NCBI GenBank assembly: GCA_003562555.1
Contig: PWUO01000180.1
Location: 1-12,271, forward strand
DNA from: Dehalococcoidia bacterium
GTDB taxonomy: Bacteria; Chloroflexota; Dehalococcoidia; GIF9; AB-539-J10
Direction: 5' to 3'
DNA: 12,271 nt
The notes under the pieces were generated by a model that was not told the origin of the DNA, searched no databases, and worked only from the letters and a program-made list of their open reading frames with translations. A program made the translations under genes and the position numbers. The first letter of the stretch is position 1. The number at the start of each line of letters is the position of its first letter. Of this stretch, positions 1 through 6,785 are shown one piece after another.

Positions 1-18
1 CAAGTGGGCATCCGGACT

Positions 19-726
19 TCAGATGCCGTACCTTGCCGTTGCTTCAGCATCGAAGGCGGCTCGCCTTCCCGGGCAGTTGGCCCTGGAGCAGAGCTGACAA
101 CTCTCGAAGCGGACCTCGGTGGGGAAGTAGATGCCGGATACGGACTTGATGGGTATCATGAGGCATTTGTCCGTCAGGCGTACACCTATCTGTCTCTCGA
201 CATCGTCCAGCAGATCGAACAGTGGGCGCTGTTCCTGCAGCGGCCAGTCCTCGAGCGAGCCAGGCGCCATGCGTGAGATCTGACCCAGAGAGTACGTGGC
301 CTTGAGGTACTTCTCCAGGTGTCTACGAGCCTTCTGCACGGCAAGCATCATGATGGTGTCGAGACAATACGAGGCCATGAGGTCTGTTCGATCCGGCATG
401 AGGTGCTCAAGCTCTGTGCCACAAGTGGCTACAAACGGGAAGACCCGCTGGATCCCCTCGAGATTCTGTCTAAGTACGCGACTGGTGAAGATCTGGTTCT
501 CTACAGTGAGGGTGTCATCGGTCCGGTCTTCGATGAAACTCACGCGACATAATGCTTTAGGCCTTGCAGCTTCGTTTGCCTTTTCGACAAGTTCGGTGGC
601 AAGGCGCTCGAGCGACGGCGCTACCCTTCGGATCTTCATTGCGCGAAGTACGTCATCACTCGTTATGCGGAAGTCGATGTCCCGGAATACGTGGATCACC
701 GGCTCGTTGTCGGTTCTTGCGTCCAT
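19..726 (-). CDS. B12-dependent methionine synthase activation-domain-like protein
   Basis: This 235-residue soluble protein resembles the reactivation (AdoMet-binding) domain of cobalamin-dependent methionine synthase, here as a free-standing polypeptide. In that family the domain helps return an oxidised corrinoid to its methylated form. Visible features are the PGS-L-x-x-W segment near residues 155-161, which corresponds to the PG-rich motif of the MetH domain, the conserved stretch L184 to Y200 (LTDKCLMIPIKSVSGIY), and a C-terminal C210-x2-C213-x4-C218 cluster that could bind metal or a cofactor. I chose the ATG at 726 because family-like sequence begins just after it. A longer frame opens at 843, but its extra 39 residues look non-conserved. 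There is no Shine-Dalgarno before 726, while a possible promoter lies immediately upstream, so a leaderless message is possible. Such proteins commonly sit beside corrinoid methyltransferases, and the next gene would lie off the left edge. The family is fairly sure, the exact start is not. Confidence 0.75.
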   Translation of the reverse strand: MDARTDNEPVIHVFRDIDFRITSDDVLRAMKIRRVAPSLERLATELVEKANEAARPKALCRVSFIEDRTDDTLTVENQIFTSRVLRQNLEGIQRVFPFVATCGTELEHLMPDRTDLMASYCLDTIMMLAVQKARRHLEKYLKATYSLGQISRMAPGSLEDWPLQEQRPLFDLLDDVERQIGVRLTDKCLMIPIKSVSGIYFPTEVRFESCQLCSRANCPGRRAAFDAEATARYGI

Positions 727-737
727 TGTGAGGTAAC

Positions 738-766
738 ACGTTACAGAATGTGCCTGACCTTGTCTA
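738..766 (-). promoter_or_regulatory. Candidate promoter of the corrinoid-activation gene, overlapping a palindrome
   Basis: On the minus strand a TAGACA -35 box (five of six consensus bases, 766-761) is followed after 17 bp by a weak TAACGT -10 box (743-738). TGTAAC at 745-740 with a 15-bp spacer is the alternative. Transcription would start within a few bases of the ATG at 726. The 12-bp interrupted palindrome GTAAC-AC-GTTAC at 733-744 covers the -10 region and could be an operator. The -10 is poor, so confidence is low. Confidence 0.35.
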
Positions 767-865
767 GCCGGGTGGGCCGGCGTGACGCATCGTCGCTCGG
801 ATTGGCTGCCACGGTACATACTGGTATCGTCCGGTACCTGCACTTCACGTTAGCGTTACGCCGAT

Positions 866-894
866 CCGACGGCTGCCACCGTGTCTGCTATACT
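866..894 (+). promoter_or_regulatory. Promoter of the gamma-glutamyltransferase-family gene
   Basis: An extended -10 element, TGC-TATACT, ends at 894. A weak -35 (CCGACG, 866-871, three of six consensus bases) lies 17 bp upstream of the hexamer. The predicted start near 901 gives a leader of about 30 nt before the ATG at 933. Confidence 0.55.
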
Positions 895-932
895 CGCGTG
901 TCCTGCGAACAAGAACCGCCGGGGAGGCCGCG

Positions 933-2528
933 ATGAAGTCGCACACGCTTGACTGGGAGAATCCCTATCCGTCCAGCCGCACCGCCATGTTTGGCGCAAA
1001 TGCGGTTGCTACGTCGCAGCCACTTGCTGCACAGGCGGGCATCCGGATGCTGTTGCGCGGAGGTAACGCAGTTGATGCAGCGATCGCCACTGCGATCGCG
1101 TTAACGGTCGTTGAGCCGACCATGAACGGAATCGGGAGCGACTCCTTCGCGCTGGTGTGGGACGGGAAACAACTCCACGCATTGAACGCATCAGGACGGT
1201 CTCCGCAGGCGTGGACTTCGGGCTTGTTCTGCGGTCTTTCGGAGATGCCATCAACGGGGTGGGGCAGTGTCACCGTGCCCGGTGCCGTGTCTTCATGGGT
1301 TGCACTCTCGCGTACGTTCGGTGTGTTGCCATTCGCAGAACTGTTCCTTCCTGCGGTCGAATATGCGCGCGAGGGTTTCATCGTGGCGCCGTACATCGCG
1401 AGAAATTGGGCGCGGGCTTCCGGGAAGTATTGCAGTTTCGATTCGTTCGTGGACACGTTTTTGCCGGGAGGACGCGCTCCTGCCGCCGGAGAGGTGTTCC
1501 GATCCGTGCAGCAGGCTGAGACGTTGACCGATATCGCTGAGTCGTTTGGCGAATCCTTCTATCGCGGCCGTCTCGCAAGACTGATAGCCGAACACGCGCG
1601 CACGACAGGCGGACTGCTCAACGAGGATGATTTGGCCAGCCACTTCGTCGACTGGGTAGACCCTGTCCGTGTGACCTTCGGTGAACACACGCTGCACGAA
1701 ATTCCTCCGAACAGCCAGGGAATCGCCGCACTCTTGGCACTTGCGTTGCTGCAGGATAGTGGCGTGGCGGCTATGAATCCCGACACCGCAGAGAGTCTGG
1801 ATCTGCAACTTCGTGCGATGTATATCGCCCACAGCGATGTTCGCGCCCGCGTGGCGGATCCCAACCACATGCAGGATGATGTCGACTCCCTGCTGAGCAT
1901 TGAGCACGTGGAGATGCTTTGTCGCCGAATGCGTGAATGGGATGGATTGCCGACAAGCGATTCCGCGCAATCTGGTGGTGACACGGTGTACCTCACGGCC
2001 GCCGATGCGTCGGGGATGATGGTGTCGTTCATTCAGTCCAACTACTTCGACTTCGGATCCGGCATCGTGATTCCTGGAACTGGAATCAGCCTCCAATCGA
2101 GGGGTGCCTGCTTCAGTCTCGATCCACGTCATCCGAACGTGGTTGCCGGCGGGAAGCGTTCCTTTCATACGTTGGCTCCGGCGTTCGTTACGTCGCGCGG
2201 CAGGGCTTTCATGAGTTTCGGTGTAATGGGTGGTCCGATGCAGCCACAGGGACACCTGCAAGCATTCCTTCGGGTGTGCGCACATGGCCAGAATCCGCAG
2301 GCCGCGTGCGATGCACCCCGGTGGTACGTAAGTCCCAGTGGGGAAGTGTTGCTGGAGCGAGGGTTTCCACCCACTGCGGTTGATGGGCTTCGTCAGCGCG
2401 GATACCGCGTGCAGGAGGCTGACTATGGGGACCCCGTCTTCGGTGGAGGGCAGTTCCTGGTTTCGCTGCCGGGAGGCTACTGCGCAGCTTCCGATTCGCG
2501 TCGCGACGGCCAGGCTGCCGTTCTCTGA
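933..2528 (+). CDS. Gamma-glutamyltransferase-family protein (Ntn hydrolase)
   Basis: This 531-residue protein belongs to the gamma-glutamyltransferase family of N-terminal-nucleophile hydrolases, which cleave or transfer gamma-glutamyl groups from glutathione or related amides after self-cleavage. The N-terminal part has the family segments around residues 36-58 (GIRMLLRGGNAVDAA...) and 61-72 (EPTMNGIGSDSF). The likely nucleophile is Thr351 in GGDTVYL, which would give subunits of about 350 and 181 residues. The small-subunit motif MGGPMQPQGH follows at 432-441. There is no signal peptide or lipobox, so it resembles the cytoplasmic YwrD-like branch rather than the secreted GGTs, and transferase activity is not assured. 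The ATG has an excellent Shine-Dalgarno (GGGGAGG, 921-927) at a 5-nt spacing. It is divergent from the corrinoid-activation gene and convergent with the importer operon, touching it stop to stop. Confidence 0.88.
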   Translation: MKSHTLDWENPYPSSRTAMFGANAVATSQPLAAQAGIRMLLRGGNAVDAAIATAIALTVVEPTMNGIGSDSFALVWDGKQLHALNASGRSPQAWTSGLFCGLSEMPSTGWGSVTVPGAVSSWVALSRTFGVLPFAELFLPAVEYAREGFIVAPYIARNWARASGKYCSFDSFVDTFLPGGRAPAAGEVFRSVQQAETLTDIAESFGESFYRGRLARLIAEHARTTGGLLNEDDLASHFVDWVDPVRVTFGEHTLHEIPPNSQGIAALLALALLQDSGVAAMNPDTAESLDLQLRAMYIAHSDVRARVADPNHMQDDVDSLLSIEHVEMLCRRMREWDGLPTSDSAQSGGDTVYLTAADASGMMVSFIQSNYFDFGSGIVIPGTGISLQSRGACFSLDPRHPNVVAGGKRSFHTLAPAFVTSRGRAFMSFGVMGGPMQPQGHLQAFLRVCAHGQNPQAACDAPRWYVSPSGEVLLERGFPPTAVDGLRQRGYRVQEADYGDPVFGGGQFLVSLPGGYCAASDSRRDGQAAVL

Positions 2529-3260
2529 TCAGTCCACTGCCTGGTATCCCGGGACGAGGGTCTCAGCGCCCGCGATTGCCTGATCCAGCAGCAGCGCGAG
2601 CAGTGCCGCTGGCAAAGCACCCTGTATCACGAACGCGAGGTTGTTCTGGATAAGGCCTGCCACGATGGGAGACCCCAGCCCTCCCGCGCCGATGACTGCG
2701 CCGATCATTGCAGTGCCGACGTTGATCACGACCGACGTCCGTATGCCCGCCAGAATCACCCTGGCCGCCAGCGGCAACTCGACGCGCAGAAGTATCTGAG
2801 CGCCCGTCATTCCCAGGCCGCGTGCAGCACTTCGGGACTCTCCCGGTACGGCGGTAAGCCCGGCGATGGTATTGCGCACTACCGGCAGCAGTCCGTAGAG
2901 AAACAGCGCGAGCACGGTAGGCCGCAAACCGAAACCTGTGAGTGGGACCGCCAGCGCCAGCACTGCCACCGGTGGGAACGTCTGTCCCAGGGCCGTGAGA
3001 TCGTTGGTGACGGCCAGAAACGGTCTTCCGTAGGTGCGTGTCACAAAAATTCCAAGAGGCACGCCGACTGCGATCGTGAGTGAGCTCGATATGGCAATAA
3101 GCGCCATGTGTTGCAGGACCAGTGTCTGCAGGCTGGCGCGTGGGTGCAACAGCTGTGATTCACCTGGAAACAGCGTCCCCAGAAACCACAGCCACCAGTC
3201 ATCCCTGCTGACGAGTAAGGCAAACGCAATTGTGGCGCCGGCAAGCAGTAACCAGCGCAG
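2529..3260 (-). CDS. Osmoprotectant-type ABC transporter permease, short subunit (YehW/OpuCB-like)
   Basis: This is the second inner-membrane permease of a quaternary-amine/osmoprotectant importer. The core shows the EAA-loop pattern at about residues 145-175 (AARGLGMT...VELPLAARVILAGIR) followed by the family segment IGAVIGAGGLGSPI. Reading upstream in the same frame gives a convincing first membrane helix (RWLLLAGATIAFALLV) and the segment FPGES-x-x-x-HPRAS, typical of this permease type. That stretch contains no in-frame ATG, GTG or TTG before a TTG at 3149, which would delete the helix. I therefore place the start at CTG 3260-3258, which has GGAGAGG (3274-3268) at a 7-nt spacing and gives 243 residues. 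The ATPase stop lies 25 nt upstream. The gene ends exactly where the convergent GGT gene ends. Function is secure; the CTG start is inferred, and an ATC at 3266 is too close to the same Shine-Dalgarno. Confidence 0.85.
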   Translation of the reverse strand: MRWLLLAGATIAFALLVSRDDWWLWFLGTLFPGESQLLHPRASLQTLVLQHMALIAISSSLTIAVGVPLGIFVTRTYGRPFLAVTNDLTALGQTFPPVAVLALAVPLTGFGLRPTVLALFLYGLLPVVRNTIAGLTAVPGESRSAARGLGMTGAQILLRVELPLAARVILAGIRTSVVINVGTAMIGAVIGAGGLGSPIVAGLIQNNLAFVIQGALPAALLALLLDQAIAGAETLVPGYQAVD

Positions 3261-3267
3261 AGGGATG

Positions 3268-3274
3268 CCTCTCC
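3268..3274 (-). promoter_or_regulatory. Shine-Dalgarno that supports a CTG start
   Basis: GGAGAGG on the minus strand lies 7 nt before CTG 3260-3258. No ATG, GTG or TTG in the permease frame follows it at a usable distance. Together with the coding-like membrane helix downstream it points to non-AUG initiation. Confidence 0.55.
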
Positions 3275-3285
3275 GGTGACGAACG

Positions 3286-4368
3286 TTACTCAGCCGTCAC
3301 CTCCTCAATGTCGCGAAGCGTCACCTCTCCCAGAAGGTGCTGTGACGAGTCGATCACGGGGATCGATCGAACCCCCTGGCCGAGCATTCGAGAGAGCGCT
3401 TCCCGTGCGCTAGCGGATTCCGGTACGGTGAGATGCTCGATATCGGCCGTGTCGATCTGGTAGAAGGATTCGTCCTCATGTTCGCGGTGTGTATCCACCC
3501 ATCCGAGCAGGCGCCCGGCGTCGTCGATAACCCAGGCGTATCGCTGCGAGTGTGGAACTTCTCCGGAAAACCCTGTCTCAACGCGCCTGAGGCTGCCGGC
3601 GGGCTTCATCAACGTCGTCACCGCTATCCGAGAGATTCGCTTCAGGGCGCGGTCAGCACCAACGAAACTCCGAACGAAGGAATCGGCCGGAGTGGAGAGC
3701 AGTGCCTCGGGCGTATCGTACTGGACCAGTTGTCCTTCCTTCATCACCGCCACCCTGTCCGCGAGGCGGACCGCCTCATCCAGGTCGTGTGTCACCAGGA
3801 CGACAGTCTTCTTGAGCTTCTCCTGGATGCCGAGGAATTGCTGCTGCAGCCGCTCGCGCGTCAGAGGATCAACTGCGCCAAACGGCTCGTCCATTAGGAG
3901 AATCGGCGGGTCGGCGGCGAGCGCTCTTGCGACGCCCACCCGCTGGGCCTCTCCTCCAGACAACTGGGCAGGGTACTTGCTCATATAGGTGGGGGCGTCC
4001 AGTCCGACCAGCTGAAGCAGGTCTTGTACTCTGCGTGTTATGCGCGAATGGTCCCATCCGAGGATGCTGGGGACTACTGCGATGTTCTGTTCAACCGTCA
4101 TGTGAGGGAACAGCCCGACGCTCTGAATGGCGTAGCCAATGGTGCGGCGCAGCAATTCCGGTCGGCTTCGCCGCGCGTCCTCTCCATTGATGAGGATGCG
4201 TCCGGTTGTCGCTTCGACGAGTCGGTTGATCATGCGTAAAGTCGTAGTCTTGCCACAACCGGAAGGCCCGATGAGGACGCACACTTCTCCGTCGGCTACT
4301 GCCATCGTGAGTGCATTTACCGCCAGCGTGTCGCCGTAGCGTTTCGTCACCGACTCGAGTTGGATCAT
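3286..4368 (-). CDS. Osmoprotectant-type ABC transporter ATP-binding protein with C-terminal CBS-like region
   Basis: This 360-residue ATPase powers the importer (YehX/OpuCA/ProV class). The Walker A motif GPSGCGKTT is at 34-42, the Q-loop glutamine at 82, the signature LSGGE at 136-140, Walker B ILLMDEP at 156-162 and the H-loop histidine at 194. The approximately 120 residues after the ATPase core look like a CBS pair. The second repeat is clear (about 313-357, with the ending VRSIPVID...LLGEVTLRDI); the first (about 247-312) is degenerate. In OpuA-type transporters such domains sense ionic strength or nucleotides, so a gating role is plausible here but inferred. The ATG overlaps the upstream permease stop as ATGA (4368-4365) and has a strong GGAGGAAGG Shine-Dalgarno, indicating translational coupling. 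The length exceeds that of ATPases of this class that lack CBS domains. Confidence 0.93.
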   Translation of the reverse strand: MIQLESVTKRYGDTLAVNALTMAVADGEVCVLIGPSGCGKTTTLRMINRLVEATTGRILINGEDARRSRPELLRRTIGYAIQSVGLFPHMTVEQNIAVVPSILGWDHSRITRRVQDLLQLVGLDAPTYMSKYPAQLSGGEAQRVGVARALAADPPILLMDEPFGAVDPLTRERLQQQFLGIQEKLKKTVVLVTHDLDEAVRLADRVAVMKEGQLVQYDTPEALLSTPADSFVRSFVGADRALKRISRIAVTTLMKPAGSLRRVETGFSGEVPHSQRYAWVIDDAGRLLGWVDTHREHEDESFYQIDTADIEHLTVPESASAREALSRMLGQGVRSIPVIDSSQHLLGEVTLRDIEEVTAE

Positions 4369-5558
4369 GATCCTTCCTCCTGCCGCAAGCCCTCGGGCGT
4401 GAGTATACGAATGAGAATGCGTGCGAGCGCGTCTATCGTCAGCGCCATGGCAATCACCGCGAGTGCGCCAAGAAGGATCAGGTCCGGAGCTGCCTGTCCC
4501 AGACCTTGGAAGATGAAGTGCCCCAGGCCCCCGGCGCCAATCAGTGCGGCGACGGCGGTGTTGCCAATGGACTGCACTGTTGCGGTGCGCACTCCCTCAC
4601 CGATAAGGGGCAGCGCAAGTGGGTACTCGACACGCCACGACAGTTGCCGGCGACTCATTCCCATGCCTCGTCCGGCATCGAGTGCTGCGGGGCTGACCTG
4701 CCTGAGCCCGGCATAGGTGTTGTGCACAATCGGCAGCAGTGAATACAGGATCAGTGCGATGAGCGCAGGGGTGGCCCCAACACCTCTGATCCCCATTTCT
4801 CGCAGTGCGGGGTAGGCAAACGACAGGGCGGCGAGAGGAGCCATGATCAGTCCGAAGAGGGCGAGGCTTGGCACAGTCTGTATCGTGCTGGCGACGAGGA
4901 ATATGGGTCGTTCTGCTCGCCTGTTGCGTGTCGCTGCAATGCCAAGGGGGATGGCGATGCACGCACCTATGGTAACGCTGCCCATGGATAATAGGAGATG
5001 TCGGCCAGTCTCACGCAGAAGCCGCTGTTCGTTTCCGGCGAATTCGACTGAAAGCGCGAGACTGTCGAAGACTCCGAGGAGCCCCAGCAGGAGGATGACC
5101 ATCGGGCCGGCAAGCGCTATCAATCGGCGTGCAAGCGGACGGTCCCGTAAGCTGGTGACCGACGTGTGGACCAACAGGTAACACGACAATAAGGCGAGCC
5201 ACACCGCTCCACCAAGTGAGGCGCGGGCGACTGATGGGGCATCGCTTAGCAGCCTTTCGGCACCCATGCCGGCAGCCAGCAGGCTTAGTGGCAGGAGCGA
5301 CGCCCCGATGACACCGAGCGCGTAGGTTCTCTTCCTGGTGGCTGGCCTGAGACTCAGCGCAAGCGCGAGGAACCACAAGGCGCTGATCAGCAGAGCCAGC
5401 GGCAAACCGGATGTCTCGATGAATCCGATACTCTCGCCTGCAGCCAATCGACTGCTGCGTAGTGTGAGCCATGGCAGGGCAAGTGAGATCACGCCAAGAA
5501 GACATCCGAGTGCCGCGACGTGGCTTCGAGCGGGTTGGTCCTCGCCCTGTTGTGTCAC
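4365..5558 (-). CDS. Osmoprotectant-type ABC transporter permease, long subunit (YehY-like)
   Basis: This is the long permease of the importer. From the GTG at 5558 it has 397 residues. The N-terminal half carries an extra hydrophobic module with helices near residues 15-32, 53-70, 78-98 and 117-132, another near 146-166, and then the permease domain from about 180 to 385. That domain includes the EAA-type loop LDAGRGMGMSRRQ...VEYPLALPLIGEGVR (293-324) and IGAGGLGHFIFQGLGQ. Extra N-terminal helices are characteristic of YehY-type permeases and absent from plain OpuCB/OpuCD. The open frame continues upstream to an ATG at 5633, which would overlap the binding-protein gene by 62 nt. The GTG sits 13 nt after that gene's stop and is preferred, although its Shine-Dalgarno is weak. 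The gene overlaps the ATPase start by four bases. Confidence 0.88.
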   Translation of the reverse strand: MTQQGEDQPARSHVAALGCLLGVISLALPWLTLRSSRLAAGESIGFIETSGLPLALLISALWFLALALSLRPATRKRTYALGVIGASLLPLSLLAAGMGAERLLSDAPSVARASLGGAVWLALLSCYLLVHTSVTSLRDRPLARRLIALAGPMVILLLGLLGVFDSLALSVEFAGNEQRLLRETGRHLLLSMGSVTIGACIAIPLGIAATRNRRAERPIFLVASTIQTVPSLALFGLIMAPLAALSFAYPALREMGIRGVGATPALIALILYSLLPIVHNTYAGLRQVSPAALDAGRGMGMSRRQLSWRVEYPLALPLIGEGVRTATVQSIGNTAVAALIGAGGLGHFIFQGLGQAAPDLILLGALAVIAMALTIDALARILIRILTPEGLRQEEGS

Positions 5559-5571
5559 TGCCGTTACCCGA

Positions 5572-6504
5572 TCACGCAAGGAACCCGTTCGCGGTGAGGT
5601 AGTCACGCGCCACATCTGCAGCACGCTCGCCATCCAGCGCGATCCGGGCGTTGAGTGCCTGAAGCGTCTCCAGTGTCAGGGATTGGAATGCAGGCGCCAG
5701 GATGTCCGCGATCTCGGGGTACTTTTCGTATACCTCGCCGCGGATGGTGGGGGCCGGTTCGTATACCGGCTGTGCGCCCCTCGGATCCTCGAGTATCTTC
5801 AGTCCGAGCGCGGCGAGAGAGCCATCCGTACCGTAGGCCATGGCCGCATTCACCCCATCGATACCCTGCGCGGCGGCCTGTTGGGTCTGGGCGGTATTGC
5901 CCCCCGCCAGTACGAGTAGCTGACTGTCGACAAGTTCGAAACCGTACGCCTCCTGGAAAGCCGGCAGCGCAGCGGGGCTGGTGACGAACTCCTCGGAACA
6001 CGCGAGCTTGAAATTGCCGCCCTCGTTGAGATACGTGGCCAGGTCATCCAGCGTTCTGAGACCTTCCTCCTCCGCAAGAGCGCGTACCACGGAGATGGCC
6101 CATGTGTTGTTCGCCGGTGCCGGTGTAAGCCAGACTATGTCATTGGCCTCCAAGTCGAGCTGCCTCACCGTCTCGTAGCCCTGCTCTGGGTCTTTCCAGA
6201 CGTTCGGATCGGTTCCGTCGAAGAAGAAGGCGCCGTTGCCGGTGTATTCCGGGTAGATATCGATCTCGCCGCTGATGAGCGCGTTGCGAACAATCTGCGT
6301 TGGCCCGAACTCCGATTTGTCCACCACATCGAAGCCGTTGTCCTCGAGGAGGATCATAATCGTGTGGGCAAGTAGCGCTCCTTCGGTGTCAATTTTGGAC
6401 CCCACCTCAATGGGTCCCTTGCCATCACCGCTGGCAGCACAGCCGGTGACCAGCAGAGCAGCGAGCACAACTGATGTCACTACGATACCTGAGCGTACAC
6501 CCAT
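5572..6504 (-). CDS. Osmoprotectant-binding lipoprotein of ABC transporter (OsmF/OpuCC-like)
   Basis: This 310-residue protein is the extracytoplasmic substrate-binding subunit, probably for glycine betaine, choline or a related quaternary amine. The signal sequence (basic MGVRSG, hydrophobic core VVTSVVLAALL) ends in the lipobox LVTGC, with Cys22 as the lipidated residue. Family features are VGSKIDTEGALLAHTIMILLEDNGF, GPTQIVRNALISGEIDIYPEYTG (about 67-89) and an N-x-x-x-x-x-I/W segment around APANNTWAISV. The aromatic residues needed for an ammonium cage cannot be assigned by eye, so the ligand is uncertain. The ATG is preceded by AAAGGGGG about 6 nt away. It is the first gene of the importer operon, downstream of a good promoter and a structured leader. 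Confidence 0.9.
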   Translation of the reverse strand: MGVRSGIVVTSVVLAALLVTGCAASGDGKGPIEVGSKIDTEGALLAHTIMILLEDNGFDVVDKSEFGPTQIVRNALISGEIDIYPEYTGNGAFFFDGTDPNVWKDPEQGYETVRQLDLEANDIVWLTPAPANNTWAISVVRALAEEEGLRTLDDLATYLNEGGNFKLACSEEFVTSPAALPAFQEAYGFELVDSQLLVLAGGNTAQTQQAAAQGIDGVNAAMAYGTDGSLAALGLKILEDPRGAQPVYEPAPTIRGEVYEKYPEIADILAPAFQSLTLETLQALNARIALDGERAADVARDYLTANGFLA

Positions 6505-6590
6505 GGTTACCCCCTTTCGCGCGCCATTCTCCCCTCAACTGAGAGAGGACGTGCGCCCGTATCTGTTCTCCCGGGCACGTGCATCGTGTG
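6505..6590 (-). promoter_or_regulatory. Structured 5' leader of the importer operon
   Basis: The predicted leader RNA can form two successive hairpins before the Shine-Dalgarno. The first pairs GCCCG with CGGGC around the loop GGAGAACAGAUA and is extended by outer ACGU/ACGU pairs past a 2-nt bulge. The second pairs CUCUCU with GGGGAG (two G-U pairs) around CAGUUGA. I recognise no known riboswitch class. The pairing is visible, but a regulatory role is inference. Confidence 0.35.
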
Positions 6591-6597
6591 CAGCAGT

Positions 6598-6626
6598 ATT
6601 ATAACCACATGTGATTTGCTTGTCCT
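6598..6626 (-). promoter_or_regulatory. Promoter of the osmoprotectant importer operon
   Basis: A perfect TATAAT -10 box (6603-6598, minus strand) lies 17 bp from AGGACA (6626-6621), which matches four of six bases of the -35 consensus. The predicted start near 6591 leaves a leader of about 85 nt before the ATG at 6504. Confidence 0.65.
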
Positions 6627-6720
6627 TTCCGAACCGGTTTGTCACCCATGTTTTCCCGAACCCGTGGGCTTGCAGCAGGGATGCGCTGGCGTGATTCGCG
6701 TGCTGCAGTTCGAGAACACA

Positions 6721-6754
6721 CTGAGGGGCGCATGCCGTGGCATGCGCCCCTCAG
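6721..6754 (-). terminator. Perfect 16-bp hairpin downstream of the hemerythrin gene
   Basis: The sequence CTGAGGGGCGCATGCC, a 2-base centre and its exact reverse complement form a very stable hairpin starting 32 nt after the hemerythrin stop codon. On the minus strand it is followed by TGTGTTCTCG, which is only partly T-rich. It most likely ends the hemerythrin transcript and insulates the importer promoter downstream. Confidence 0.6.
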
Positions 6755-6785
6755 AACCCGCTGAGGGCGTCCTGTCTGTTATGGT

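Noticed and set aside
1..11. ATG on the minus strand at 11-9, a possible start of the next gene after the corrinoid-activation protein.
   Set aside because: Only three codons are visible and there is no clear Shine-Dalgarno, so it cannot be supported as a feature.
296..736. 146-codon plus-strand frame opposite the corrinoid-activation gene.
   Set aside because: Ser/Arg-rich antisense shadow without family features.
1293..2285. 330-codon open frame on the minus strand opposite the GGT gene.
   Set aside because: It lies wholly inside the GGT gene, resembles no family and has low-complexity composition typical of antisense frames in G+C-rich DNA.
3433..3897. 154-codon plus-strand frame opposite the ATPase gene.
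   Set aside because: It is antisense to the CBS and ATPase coding region, with no recognisable motif.
6605..6720. Spacer between the importer promoter and the hemerythrin hairpin.
   Set aside because: No gene, repeat or further promoter is visible.
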